From Ophioceras dolichostomum (Eukaryota > Ascomycota > Sordariomycetes > Magnaporthales > Ophioceraceae): DNA of 64,000 nucleotides. Every line of letters starts with the position of its first letter. The stretch's first letter is position 1. The stretch lies in the NCBI GenBank assembly GCA_003049485.1, contig PYST01000026.1:124001-188000 (forward strand). The letters are read 5' to 3'. The translations under genes were made by a program, and so were the position numbers. The notes under the pieces are model-generated. The model made no database searches. It was not told the origin of the DNA and saw only the letters and a list, made by a program, of their open reading frames with translations. Positions 23,201 to 33,304 of this stretch are shown here, piece after piece.

Positions 23201-24293
23201 TCCTCCCTTGCTCTTCTGTGAGGAGTGAGGAGCGACCAAGGTTGTGTCCGCTGCGGAACGCCTGGTCAGCGTCGACCAAATGGGGAAATTGACAGGTCCT
23301 TACAAAAAAAAAAAAAAACCTTTGCTCAGGCCCTTCACGAGGCGGGACGAGTGGGGGGGCAGCATAGTTGAGGGTGCGCCGAGGAGTCCGGGAGGGAGGA
23401 GGGAGAATATTAAAAAGACCTTCAATCCTCCTCGTCCTGCTCGTTTGCTGTGAGCTCCGTCTGATTTGGGACAAAGAACTTCACTTCAACCCAGACCAGC
23501 GCTGGTTTTCGGGCACGTGGACTTCGTTTTTCATTGCTCCTAGCACTGCGCAGTCCTGTATATCTGCATATATTATATCTATCTCCCTTGCGAAGGTACT
23601 CTTGCAGCGCCCTGGCTTTTCATACGTTAAGAGCGCCACTTCCAACAACGGGTACGTCGCTTATCTCTGCAAACATCGCATGCAGTAGATGTCTGCCATA
23701 TCGCTCGTACGCCAGTACGTACGACCTGACGAACAACACTGACGTTCACGATGCAGTCATAACCACGATGCTCCAAGCAGGCTTCTTCTTGAAGCCGATC
23801 TACAAGGAGGGCAAGCCTTTCCCCAAGCCTCTGCCGGACCCGCCTCCACCCCGTCCAGACGACCTCTAAGGGGGACCACGCGGCCATCTGCTGGTTTGAG
23901 TTTCACGCCCAGTGAGTCTGGGACAGAGGGAAACGAGCCCATGCCCCGGTCCATGACTGCCGCTAGCGTGGCGGACCGCTATAAAAAGCTAAAATCAACG
24001 ATCGATCGGCAACGGGCCGACCCGGCAGAAGTCAAAACAAAAACGAGCACAAAAAAATTAGGGGAAAAAAAGAGGCACGACAGGGGATAACGCTTCCCCT
24101 CACGCGAGGCGGGAAGGGGAGGTACCGGGTCGAAACGAAACGACGCGAGGAGGGGCTGGGCGGCTTTCAGCCCGAGCACTTCGATAGCATTGTATGAGTA
24201 CTTGGCGCGGAAATGGAAGCGGGACAATGCGTGGGAATTTCTGCTTGTTTCTATTCATCGGGCAACGGACATAAGGGTTTGTGTGCTCTGTGG

Positions 24294-24323
24294 CTGCTGC
24301 TGCTGCTGCTGTTGCTGCTGCTT
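24294..24323. repeat. TGC trinucleotide microsatellite
   Basis: TGC/TGT tandem units in non-coding DNA. Confidence 0.85.
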
Positions 24324-24419
24324 GTTTGCTTGCTCCTTCCCGAGCCGTTCCAGCAGCAGCCGTGCTGTCATGCAGATGAACTCCGCGCTGTCAACATGCG
24401 AACTTTTTAGGTGCCCAGC

Positions 24420-24456
24420 CATCATCATCATCATCACCACCACCACCACCACCACA
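24420..24456. repeat. CAT/CAC trinucleotide microsatellite
   Basis: Five CAT-type units run directly into about seven CAC units; compound repeat about 100 bases after the TGC repeat. Confidence 0.85.
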
Positions 24457-24557
24457 TGTTCGGGAGAGGGGAAATGGTCGGGCGGAATATGCGAAGGAGG
24501 GGTAAGCGGGATGGGATGGAAACTGTTGTCTCATTGATGTGCACGATTCTTGAGTTT

Positions 24558-24585
24558 CTAGGTACTTAGCGACCTAGGTAGGTAA
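24558..24585. repeat. CTAGGTA / CCTAGGTAGGTA repeat
   Basis: Copy of the dispersed TACCTAGGTA-type motif in the long gene-free stretch. Confidence 0.75.
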
Positions 24586-27500
24586 TGAATGTATACCTCT
24601 TTCCGCGGCGAGTTCTTAAGATGTATGGAGAACCATGCAGAGATCTAGGAGCTCCTTGCATGGTGAGAAGAAAATGGAACTGCGGGTGACGAAGTGATGC
24701 AGTAGTGCAGTGATGCAGTGACTAATTCCAACATCCACGACCGATCCCTTAGAGGGAGTTTGAGTGAGACGGGGAAAAGCCTGCTGGGCAGCAGCTGGTC
24801 AACGAACGACGAAAATATGCGACGAACGCTGCGACACTGCACCAGCATCCTCGAACATTGAGATTCGTCACGAAATTCTCCGATACGAGGCCAGCGGGTT
24901 TCGCAGATGGCGTGTGTACCGCGACGGGGAGAGGAAGGGGGTGACAAGACGTAAAAAAAAAAAAAAAAAGAGTCAGACCGAGTCATCGCGGGCTCGGGAG
25001 GTCGCAGGTGCGAGGAGATCTCTGAGCATCCCTTCCCGTCCGGGTTGTTGTACTGCCCCTTGCCCAACTTTCACGGAGCGTATCACCGCCGCCGAGCGAG
25101 ATAACGAACGGAAACGGGCTGCGCGCTTGGACCCCTTCTCCCAAGCACCATGGATGTGTGTTTGCTCAGCAGTCAGTCAACCACACCTATCCAGAATTTC
25201 ACTTCCGTGTTTTTTCCCCCCACGTACCTTCTTGTACTCGCCTCTTTGGACTCTTCCCTCCCTTTTTTTCAAGTCAGTCTGACGATTCGGCCCGCGTCCC
25301 CTTTCTTGAGGAACACTTTTTGAGCTATCCTCTCCTTCCCAGCTGGACCATGTGCGTTTTTTTCGGAGGGAAATCAGGCCAGCGTCGGACGGAGGTCGCT
25401 ATTCCGGCAGAAGATTATTGCCGTCAAAGCGCGAACATATTTTCTCTTCGTCGTCGCCATGTCGCCCGATGAACGGACGGCAAGGGATGAAAACATCAGG
25501 AGGAAGCCCAGGTTTTGGAGGAATGAATGTCCGCCCGGGTTTGGCTCTTGCCTGCTGCCACTTACACATCACACTTACATGGACACACACCCGCATACGC
25601 CTGCTTGACATTTCACGTACTACCGTAGGTACACACCCAACCACCAGTACCTGCCTGAAGTACCTTACCACAAGCACCTACCACAAAAACTGTCAAAAGT
25701 CATGCATGCAACGAGCTCAAGTCAGGAGTCGTTCGCACAAAGATGCCGCTGCCCCTTAGGTTCCCGCAACCTTGCAGGCCGCGCGGGTGCTGGTACGGGC
25801 GGGTGCAGTTACGACAGGCACGATGTGATTCTTCTCATTTTCCTTTACCCGCTGCTTCCTTTTCCCGTCCGTCCGTCCGTCCCCCTTTCGTCGGCTTCTC
25901 TCTCCCGTTTGGCCCCGCCTTCGCCTTGATTCATGAACCACTTCGGAGAGCAAGCTGGCCACAAAAGACGGGAACGGGAAGTACAGCCCAAGAGTGGGTG
26001 GCCTGACGGTGGCGAGCAACCAATTTTCCTTCTTCTTCTCCTCCGTTCGCGGGGCATGTTGAGGGTGCGTGCTGCCGGCAGTTTTGAATGCGTTGGCCAT
26101 CATCATCTTCGCACATGCGCGATATGCGCTTTGAGGGGTGTCATGGTTCGAGGTCGAGGTCGAGCTCCGGGTTCGGGGATCGGGACCGGGGACCGGCACC
26201 GGTTGGGCCGGCTATGGATGGATGGACGGCCGGCCGACGGAGGTGGAATCTGTGACTACATCCCGGCCTGTGAGCGGGGGAATGGGACAACGGAGGGCGG
26301 AGAATGGACTCTAATATATCCACTAGCCCCGGATACATCATTCCCATCTCATACGCCCCGAATACTACCCGCTCTTCTTTCCTAGCGCCCCATCTCGACT
26401 TCTCACCGGGTGTCTAAATACTATCCGACTCGCCTTCTCCGTTGTTTCTAGATGGGCCGAGAAACTGAATATAATCGATCCCAGTCGGACAGGACAGACA
26501 GAATGGCCCAAACACAACTACCCCTTCTCATGTGTTGTGCTAAAACCGTAGATCCGCAATGGATGTGTCTTCAAGCTCTATAGACAATCGCAGCTGCAGC
26601 TCTAGACGAAGTCCTCGAAAGCCTGCCTGCCAAACCTCATGCCATCCGTGGTTGGAGGGGGAACCGATACTACTGACGAGCGCCGACGAGGCAAGTGCCC
26701 GGTAGATAGCTCCTTCCCTCTCACGTCTCCTTCTTCTTCTTCCCACGCCAAAAGCACCTAGCTCATCTCCCACTTTCCCACTTCCCCACGAGCTTCAGGG
26801 AAGTCCCCCACATCGTCGCCTTCCACTTGACATCTACCAGGTGGGCATCGTCGGTCGCTGGCACCTTCAAGTTCTTTCTTGACCCCCGGGCGTCTTTATT
26901 CTCATCGTTGGACCTTACCGCAGCTTGTGCCTTCTTGCCTCGCAAGCACATGCCTGCCATCTACCATTTACTGGATTATCATCACTCCTCTCCGAGCCGA
27001 AATCCCCTCAGCTTCCTCGTCTCCCGCTCCGACCTGCAGCGAGTAGTGCCTGCTATCCTCGAACACCTTAAGTGTGGCATCGAGCGCCACATCCTGCCGC
27101 CCGCTCAGAGAAGCAGGCAGTGACAGTCCGAGCCCGCAGACGACTTCAGGAAGGTTTGCTGCTGCTGCCAATTGTCAAGGGCGCTACCTCGCGTGCCTGC
27201 CTCGCGCCTGGAGTTTGTGGCCGTTTGGTTGCCACCGGGCGGCCACTTCCGCCCAAAGCTGCCAACAACCCAGTGCTGGCTGCCCAGGGCTTTCCTGTAT
27301 CCTGTCCTGTCTGCCAGTCTCCCATTAATTATACCGTTCTTCCACCGTCCCCAATCCCGATCTTCTTCTCCATCAACCCAAGTCATCTCCAACCGCTTTC
27401 ATCTTGTTTACTACTGGGCATCGCGCCTTGTATGCATAACCCTCGCTGATTGCTTGATCTGGATCACGAACTCTCAATTCCTTCACTTTGTTTTTTTGCT

Positions 27501-27589
27501 CCTTCCTTGGGACGACAGCTGCCTACCTCCGAGCACCGTCTTGAGGGACAGCGGCTTTCGAGACGGGGAAGCTTTTTTGGTTCTTGGAG

Positions 27590-27791
27590 GTGAGTCCGGT
27601 CTCTGTTTCGATTTTCAACTATCACGAGATCACCCACATCAAGACACGTCGAGCTCGAGCTCGAGCCCAAGACCTTCATCCAAGGCACCTTCCAGGCATC
27701 TTCTTTCGTGAATGACACTTGATTGGTGGCATCAGTCTCTGTCGGTTCTCTCCTGTTTTCATTTACATTTCTCTCTCTCTCTCTCCTCTAG
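27590..27791 (+). other. Probable 5' UTR intron upstream of the 27.8-31.7 kb genes
   Basis: G|GTGAGT donor at 27590 and a CT-rich tract ending CTCTCCTCTAG at 27791 form a convincing 202-nt leader intron. The first ATG after the acceptor is at 27813. This places the transcription start upstream of about 27.5 kb. Confidence 0.55.
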
Positions 27792-27812
27792 TATTGCCTA
27801 CAAACACCCCTC

Positions 27813-28196
27813 ATGACCTATCAGTCTCAGCAGAAGGCAAAGAGGGTGCTGGAGCTTCTTCTCAGCCTCCAGCAGGAGGACCATGTGATGACAGCTCCCA
27901 CCCTTATCAACCTCAAATTCAACGCATGCTACAGCCACCATTGCCGCCGGGTCCTTGTGAGGCGCGCAATCGAGCAGGAGCAAGAACAGCAGCTGGAGGA
28001 GGACGAAGATGAGAGCTCGGCTGCCTACATCAGCCGCGACTACGTGCCCAAGTTCATCGTCTCCCAGCTTGAGGCGCAAGGGGTTGCTGACAGAGAGACG
28101 CCGTTGTTGCAGCTCAACCCAGTACTCTCTTTCATCCTTCTCTCACTCCCCGGTCGACCGGAGAAAGGCTCGTCCTATCCGACCGTCCTGCGCTAG
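27813..28196 (+). CDS. 127-codon ORF, upstream ORF or first coding exon of the eIF4E-binding-type gene
   Basis: I do not recognise this protein. It starts at the first ATG after the probable leader intron. About three quarters of its codons up to residue 90 end in G or C by hand count, which looks like selected coding sequence rather than leader. Features are a Leu-rich helix (VLELLLSLQQ), a Cys/His patch (NACYSHHCRR), a Glu/Gln run (EQEQEQQLEEDEDE) and YISRDYVPKFIVSQLEAQ. It is in the same frame as the ATG at 28251. A 75-nt GT..AG segment (28122-28196, weak donor GTACTC) would remove its stop and fuse the two. It may therefore be a long uORF, a separate gene, or an N-terminal extension of the next protein. 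Confidence 0.5.
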   Translation: MTYQSQQKAKRVLELLLSLQQEDHVMTAPTLINLKFNACYSHHCRRVLVRRAIEQEQEQQLEEDEDESSAAYISRDYVPKFIVSQLEAQGVADRETPLLQLNPVLSFILLSLPGRPEKGSSYPTVLR

Positions 28197-28250
28197 CATT
28201 GCAGACGATCGCATCGCACCCGCGTTCTCTTCGGCTACCTTGACATCAAG

Positions 28251-31200
28251 ATGACTTCTCGTTGCTACTCTCCCGAGCAGCTTTTCGCGCTTCGAGAGTC
28301 CAAGTCCGTGGAAGGAATCATAGCACTGTCGAAGAAGCAGCCTGAACTTTGTGAGTGGTGGTTCAATCCCGCCATCCATCACCATTTCCTGTCTGCCATT
28401 CAATGCTATTCAATATCACCCACACAAATCCGCCGACATGCCGACCATTCACCCGTCCGATCAACATATCACCATTCAATATCGTGCTCCCACCACTAAT
28501 ACCTGCATTTCGCACCACAATTTCCTTCCGTCTCCAAGCCGTCAAAATTCGGAGAGTCTGCTGACCAGCCTTTCTCCAGCACACATCATCTCGGTCCCCA
28601 AGGAAACCCTCGACATGATGAGATCGGCACGGAAGAATAGCAAGGACGACTCGTCAACCGAGTCTGATGAAGTCGTCTACAAGGGTCATTCGGATCGCCA
28701 GAACCCCGAGCGTCGTGATCGGACCGATCGCTCGTTCCCAACGGCTGATCAGGGCTGGAAGCTGCGCCCGAGAGATGGTTCCGAGGCCTCGACTGCGGCA
28801 GGAGCATCCCAGCCAGCTGGCGTCCCGGCAGGCAAGACCAACCAGCACAACGAAGGCTTCCAGCGCTTTTACAAAGCCGTGGTCTCCCCAACCCATGTGC
28901 GCGTGACAGCTGGTGGGCGCATTGTGCCAAACACGCGAGGCTCATCCTCCCCCACTATGAAGCGCGTGAAGGACAGGTCTCCGGTCGAGACACTGGGTAT
29001 GGACGGCAACCCTACCCAGAGCCAGACCCAGACCGCTGAGCCGGCATCCTCGGAGGCTTCTGCGGCACCTAGAGCCCAAGCTCAGGCTCACGCCCCGACG
29101 CTTCCCCAAGTTCCGGTCGTGTCGCCCTTCTTCGCCAACTTCCCGCCGCAGCCTTTCACCTCACCTCTGCCCAGCCCGATGCCGTTCATGCCCATGCCAT
29201 ACATGGGTGTCAACCCATTCGGTCCGTTCCCTTTCTCGCCGGGAGCTGTGAAGGGCGCGACCGGTCCGCAGTCAGCAGTGCAGTCGCCGACTCCTGCTGC
29301 GGCACAGGTCGCGCCACAGGCCACGACGCAGTCTGCTCTGCAGGAGACACAGAACAAAAAGCCAGAGGTTGAGGCAGGCTCGCAGCTGTCGGAGTCGCAA
29401 AAGAAGGAGGCCAAGGAGCCCAAGATCTCGCCAATTGACCAGCTCGACCTGACGAAGCCGTACATCTACAACGGTCACGTCATCCATCCCCTCCAGCCCG
29501 GTCCATTCGCGCACCCTCTGATGGGAGTCCCAATGATGCCGCCCGGCATCCTGGCCAACACGGCTTTCGGTCCGATGCCGATGGCTCCCATGGCGCACAT
29601 GATGCCGCCGCAGATGCTGGGCCCAATGATGGGAATGCCATCGGTTCCAGGAGCGGTCTCAGGATTGGCGCCCGGCGTGCCCGGCGTGCCTCACCCTCCC
29701 GCCAACGTGCATCCTCCGCAGTCGGCTCAGCAGCAGCAACAGCAGCAACCTCAGCAGGCGGGGCCTTCGAACTCGGCGGCCTTCCAGCCGCCCGCCATTC
29801 CCCCGATCTCCTCGATCCGGCCGAGCGACATCAGCAAGAAGCAGATTGAGGCACTGCGCCAGACGCTCAAGTACCACGAAGATCAGCTGCACTTCAACAA
29901 GCACCAAATCGACGAGAGGGAGATGGACAAGATGATTAGGATGCTCCGTGCAGAGATCAAGCGCTTCGAGGATTTGTGTCAGAAGCAGCTGTTCTTCGAG
30001 GGACAGCACTACCCACGGCGGGAGCCCACCTCGGAGAACGAGTCTGGTTCCAACGCCGCTACCGTCGGTGCGCCAACCCACTCATCGACCGCTGCCACCG
30101 CTTCCCTCTCCGGCACTCCATCTGAATCGACTCAGCATCGCCAGCTTGATCAGCAGAAGACTGTCGCTACCCCTGCATTCGACAGCATCCGCAAGACGGG
30201 CACCATGCGCAAGAGGGAGTCGCACAGGATCAAGTCGGGGATGAATGCCAGCCAGAACAGCAAGGCGTCATTTGATTGCGATGACGGCAAGCGCAGCTCT
30301 GAAGCCGGCGGCGACCCTCTGAAGAAGTCGTGCTTGCCCAGCGGCGCCGCTCTTGCTCCGCCGTTTGAGCCACGTGGAGGCGCCTCCTTGTTCCCGCAGC
30401 CCTCACAGGAGGCAGCTTTCGGTCATGTTGGCGAGTTAAAGCTCACTGAGGAGGAGCACAAGATATCACAGCAGCGTCTGCTGGCCGCCGGTGCGTCGGC
30501 GTGGGAGGACTTCGAAGGCACCAGTGCCACGCCCAGTGCCACTCCCAATGCCATTCCACCCGTGGCCGCTGGCAAGGGCAAGTCTCCTGCCGTCTGCATC
30601 AGCAACCCTGTCAACGGAGCCGCGCGGAAGCCCGCCTCGAGCTCTCGCCACTCCCAGTCCTCGTCGTCTCATGAGCAGACTCGGTTTGAGATGCCATACC
30701 TCATCGGCACACTGCCGGCCGGAGTGAACCCCCGCACGGCCCAAGACACTGACTACGTGTACCCCCGCGCCCTCACGGAAGACGAGTTGCGGGCCCGCTT
30801 CCTGTACTGGGGCAAGGCGCCGCAGGATTGCCGACGTGGCCTTCCCCGTTATGACGGACGGAACTTCTATGCCGTTTCGCCTATCAACGGGTCGGACGAG
30901 AACTCCGCAGCGGTCAAGCAAGACGCTACTGCCCCGGCGCGTTCCGCGGAGCCGAAGCCTGTCTCCGCTTCCTTGTCCTCCACGGCTACTACAGTTCGCG
31001 ACCCCTTCCAACCGTCCACGCCACCGGACCAGAAGCTTCCTTCATCGGAGGACGATACCATGATGCGCACAGGGAGTCCCGTATCAGGAAAGATGGTCGG
31101 CATCTCTCAGCAGCTGAAGAGCCTCGGCGTTGACGACACGCCGCCCCTGGGCAGTGAGGCTAAGCTGGGCTCGCAGGAGCGGTCATCTGGCCAAGGTGCA

Positions 31201-31732
31201 AAGCAGACGGAGGCGGACGCCAACAAGCGCTCCGCTGACAGGTCGAGGCGAGTAACCGTCTTGTCTTCTGGCTTCCGTCGTTGCTAGCCAGTGTGCCATA
31301 CTGACAATTCACTCTCGTAACTGCAGTGTTCGTCTCCTCCAGTCCATGCTTAAGCGTAGCACGAACCGGAGCAGTGAGGCCCTCCCCGGAACGGTCACCT
31401 CGACCACCGCACAGGGCTACCTTCCGCCATTCTCTTTCTCGAACTTCTCCGCCGCTGCTCCGTCGATGAGTCCGACAGCGCCTCAACCTGCAACTTCGTC
31501 GCCTCCAGTTCTCCCTTCCGGGCCAAGCAAGACCCCAGACAAGGTCGGCGGCGCCTCCACCGCTAGTACCAGCTCGGGGGGCATGGCTCAGACAGAGAGG
31601 CGCGCGGAGAACCAGCCTCCCTTGGTCCCGACCGGCTCCCTCGAAGAGCAGTTTCGCAAGATCGTCTCTGGCGACAGCAGCAAGCGACGCGGCTCCGTCC
31701 CTATGAACGGCCGGATGCCCGATGGCTGGTAA
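28251..31732 (+). CDS. Large fungal protein with N-terminal eIF4E-binding motif (translation regulator, predicted)
   Basis: Exons 28251-28350, 28580-31241 and 31327-31732 give 1055 residues, with introns of 229 and 85 nt (donors GTGAGT and GTCGAG; the second is weak but is the choice that keeps frame). Residues 6-12 read YSPEQLF, a match to the eIF4E-binding consensus YxxxxL-phi found in Eap1, Caf20 and 4E-T. A conserved block GFQRFYKAVVSPTHVRVTAGGR follows near residue 130. Long Pro/Met/Gln-rich stretches come next, then a charged predicted coiled coil (about 450-510, KKQIEALRQTLKYHEDQL). A C-terminal conserved patch lies at about 736-805 (FEMPYLIGTLPAGVNP ... YDGRNFYAVSPIN). No catalytic domain is seen. 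The inferred role is cap-dependent translation control in the cytoplasm through eIF4E. Confidence 0.8.
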
Positions 31733-33304
31733 ACCACCGACAACCCCCCGCCAAAACATACCGAAGAACCGTACCGTTATCCGTGCAATTGCAAGACCGG
31801 CTCGACTGGAGCTCTGGCTTGCCCGCTCTCGCTCCATTGACCGGCTTTGTTTTATGATTTATGCTTGCTATGCTTAAAGACCCGGGTCGTCATTATGCGT
31901 TATTCATCAACCCACCCTCGACGTACAGACAACAGGCATGTACTTATTCGTTCATCTTTCCCCTCACTTTTCTCTGTCGTCGTTCTTGCTCTTTTTCCAT
32001 GTTGTTCCGAGGCCGTTGAGGCTTGCTTTCTTATCTGGTTGTCTCGCATCTTTCTTCTCTGCTACCGCCAAGAAGTCATCGTGCACTGTATGGAGGACTA
32101 GAACTCTCTTTTCTTTTCTCTTCTTTCCGGCATATGTACGAGGATGAGTTTCTCTTTTTTATCGCACAGACAATCCATTCATCCATGAGCAGAGCACACA
32201 TAGCACTTCCTTCCCATTCGTTCCCCCTTCCTTACTTTCCTTTCGATCGAGATTTGAGAGTGCTGGCCGACATGTTTTCGATGCTTTTTCTGGAACAAAG
32301 AATTTGCTAGATGACAAGATCGGAAGTGTATAATGAGTGTTGAGGGCTGTGGAGAGGAGATCGGCTGCCGCTGCTGTCTCATATCTGGCCACCTTCCTGC
32401 GCACGGGGCGCGTGAGGGGGGATATGTTTTCCGTTCCTCTCCTTCGTCAACGCGCCTGGACAATCAACTAGACAATCACCGCAATCCATGGCTGCTTGCT
32501 GCTGTCGATTGTATGACAGGCAGGGCACCCTTTGGAGGAAGCAAATGCAAGGAGAAGAGTCAAGATGGATGGGCGGCGTGTCTTCTCTCAAGTGGTCATC
32601 GCATGTACCTACACACTTGCTCTGATATTAGGTCGCAGAACTAGCTGTCTACTGCAGAGTTTTAACAACAAATGAAATGCCGCTGCACTCCGCACATGTA
32701 TGCTTGATTTATTTCTACGTAGTCAATGGTGATGGATCTGGTGGTGGTGATGACGAGTGAACGCTTGCCTACGTTTGGCTTCCCAGGCACCTAGTCGGGT
32801 TCATGAGCAAAGAAACACTTTACGATCAGGAAGCATTTGAGAAAGTAAACTGCATAGGTATGGAATGGGCCTTGTTTAAATTGTGTCTCTGGCCCGGGGA
32901 TATCACTGTGAGAGACATGTGTGCGGATAAAACGCCGCTGCCGCCACCCACCGCCGAACTCCACGCTGGTCCATCGTCCATGATCACCCGTTGACCCCCC
33001 TCCTCCTTGCCAACCTCCTTGCCAACCTCCATCCCGCCCAATGCTCCATTATCGCCATCGCTGAAGTGATGCAGGTGAAGACGCTAATACTGTGATGAAA
33101 CAAGAGAAGATATTGACAGAAGAGATTGAGATAGAGGATGTAAGGGGAAGGGAAGTATTAAAAAGGAATAGATAGGTATTTATTCTACAAGCCAGTTCGG
33201 TCGATTAGGTCGAAGACGTGGGTTATCCGACTCATCCAGCCAGCTTCCTCCCCCTCCCCCTCCCCTCAACCCCTGCCTCACGCAGCAGAGATCCGACCGG
33301 CCTG
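31733..33304. other. Convergent intergenic, no gene seen
   Basis: 3' flanks of the eIF4E-binding-type gene and the Ser-rich membrane-protein gene. T-rich tracts at 31.9-32.2 kb fit a 3' UTR. No coding signal recognised on either strand. Confidence 0.55.

Larger units (their letters stand above)
20133..27589. other. 7.5 kb gene-free stretch, microsatellite-rich
   Basis: No reading frame here shows a recognisable domain, splice-consistent extension or steady GC-ending codon use; the many short ORFs occur on both strands. The left end is the SET promoter. The right end (from about 25 kb) is pyrimidine-rich and probably the promoter and leader of the eIF4E-binding-type gene. Structural landmarks are an A-run at about 23305, a TGC repeat at 24294-24323, CAT/CAC repeats at 24420-24456, a GGTA-type repeat at 24558-24585 and an A-run at about 24954. 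Unrecognised lineage-specific genes or non-coding RNAs could be hidden here. Confidence 0.5.

Noticed and set aside
28355..28385. tRNA B-box-like GGTTCAATCCC
   Set aside because: It falls inside the first intron of the eIF4E-binding-type gene, with no A-box or cloverleaf around it.
31252..31326. GTAACC donor for the last intron of the eIF4E-binding-type gene
   Set aside because: It is a better donor than GTCGAG but puts the final exon in a frame that stops after eight codons.
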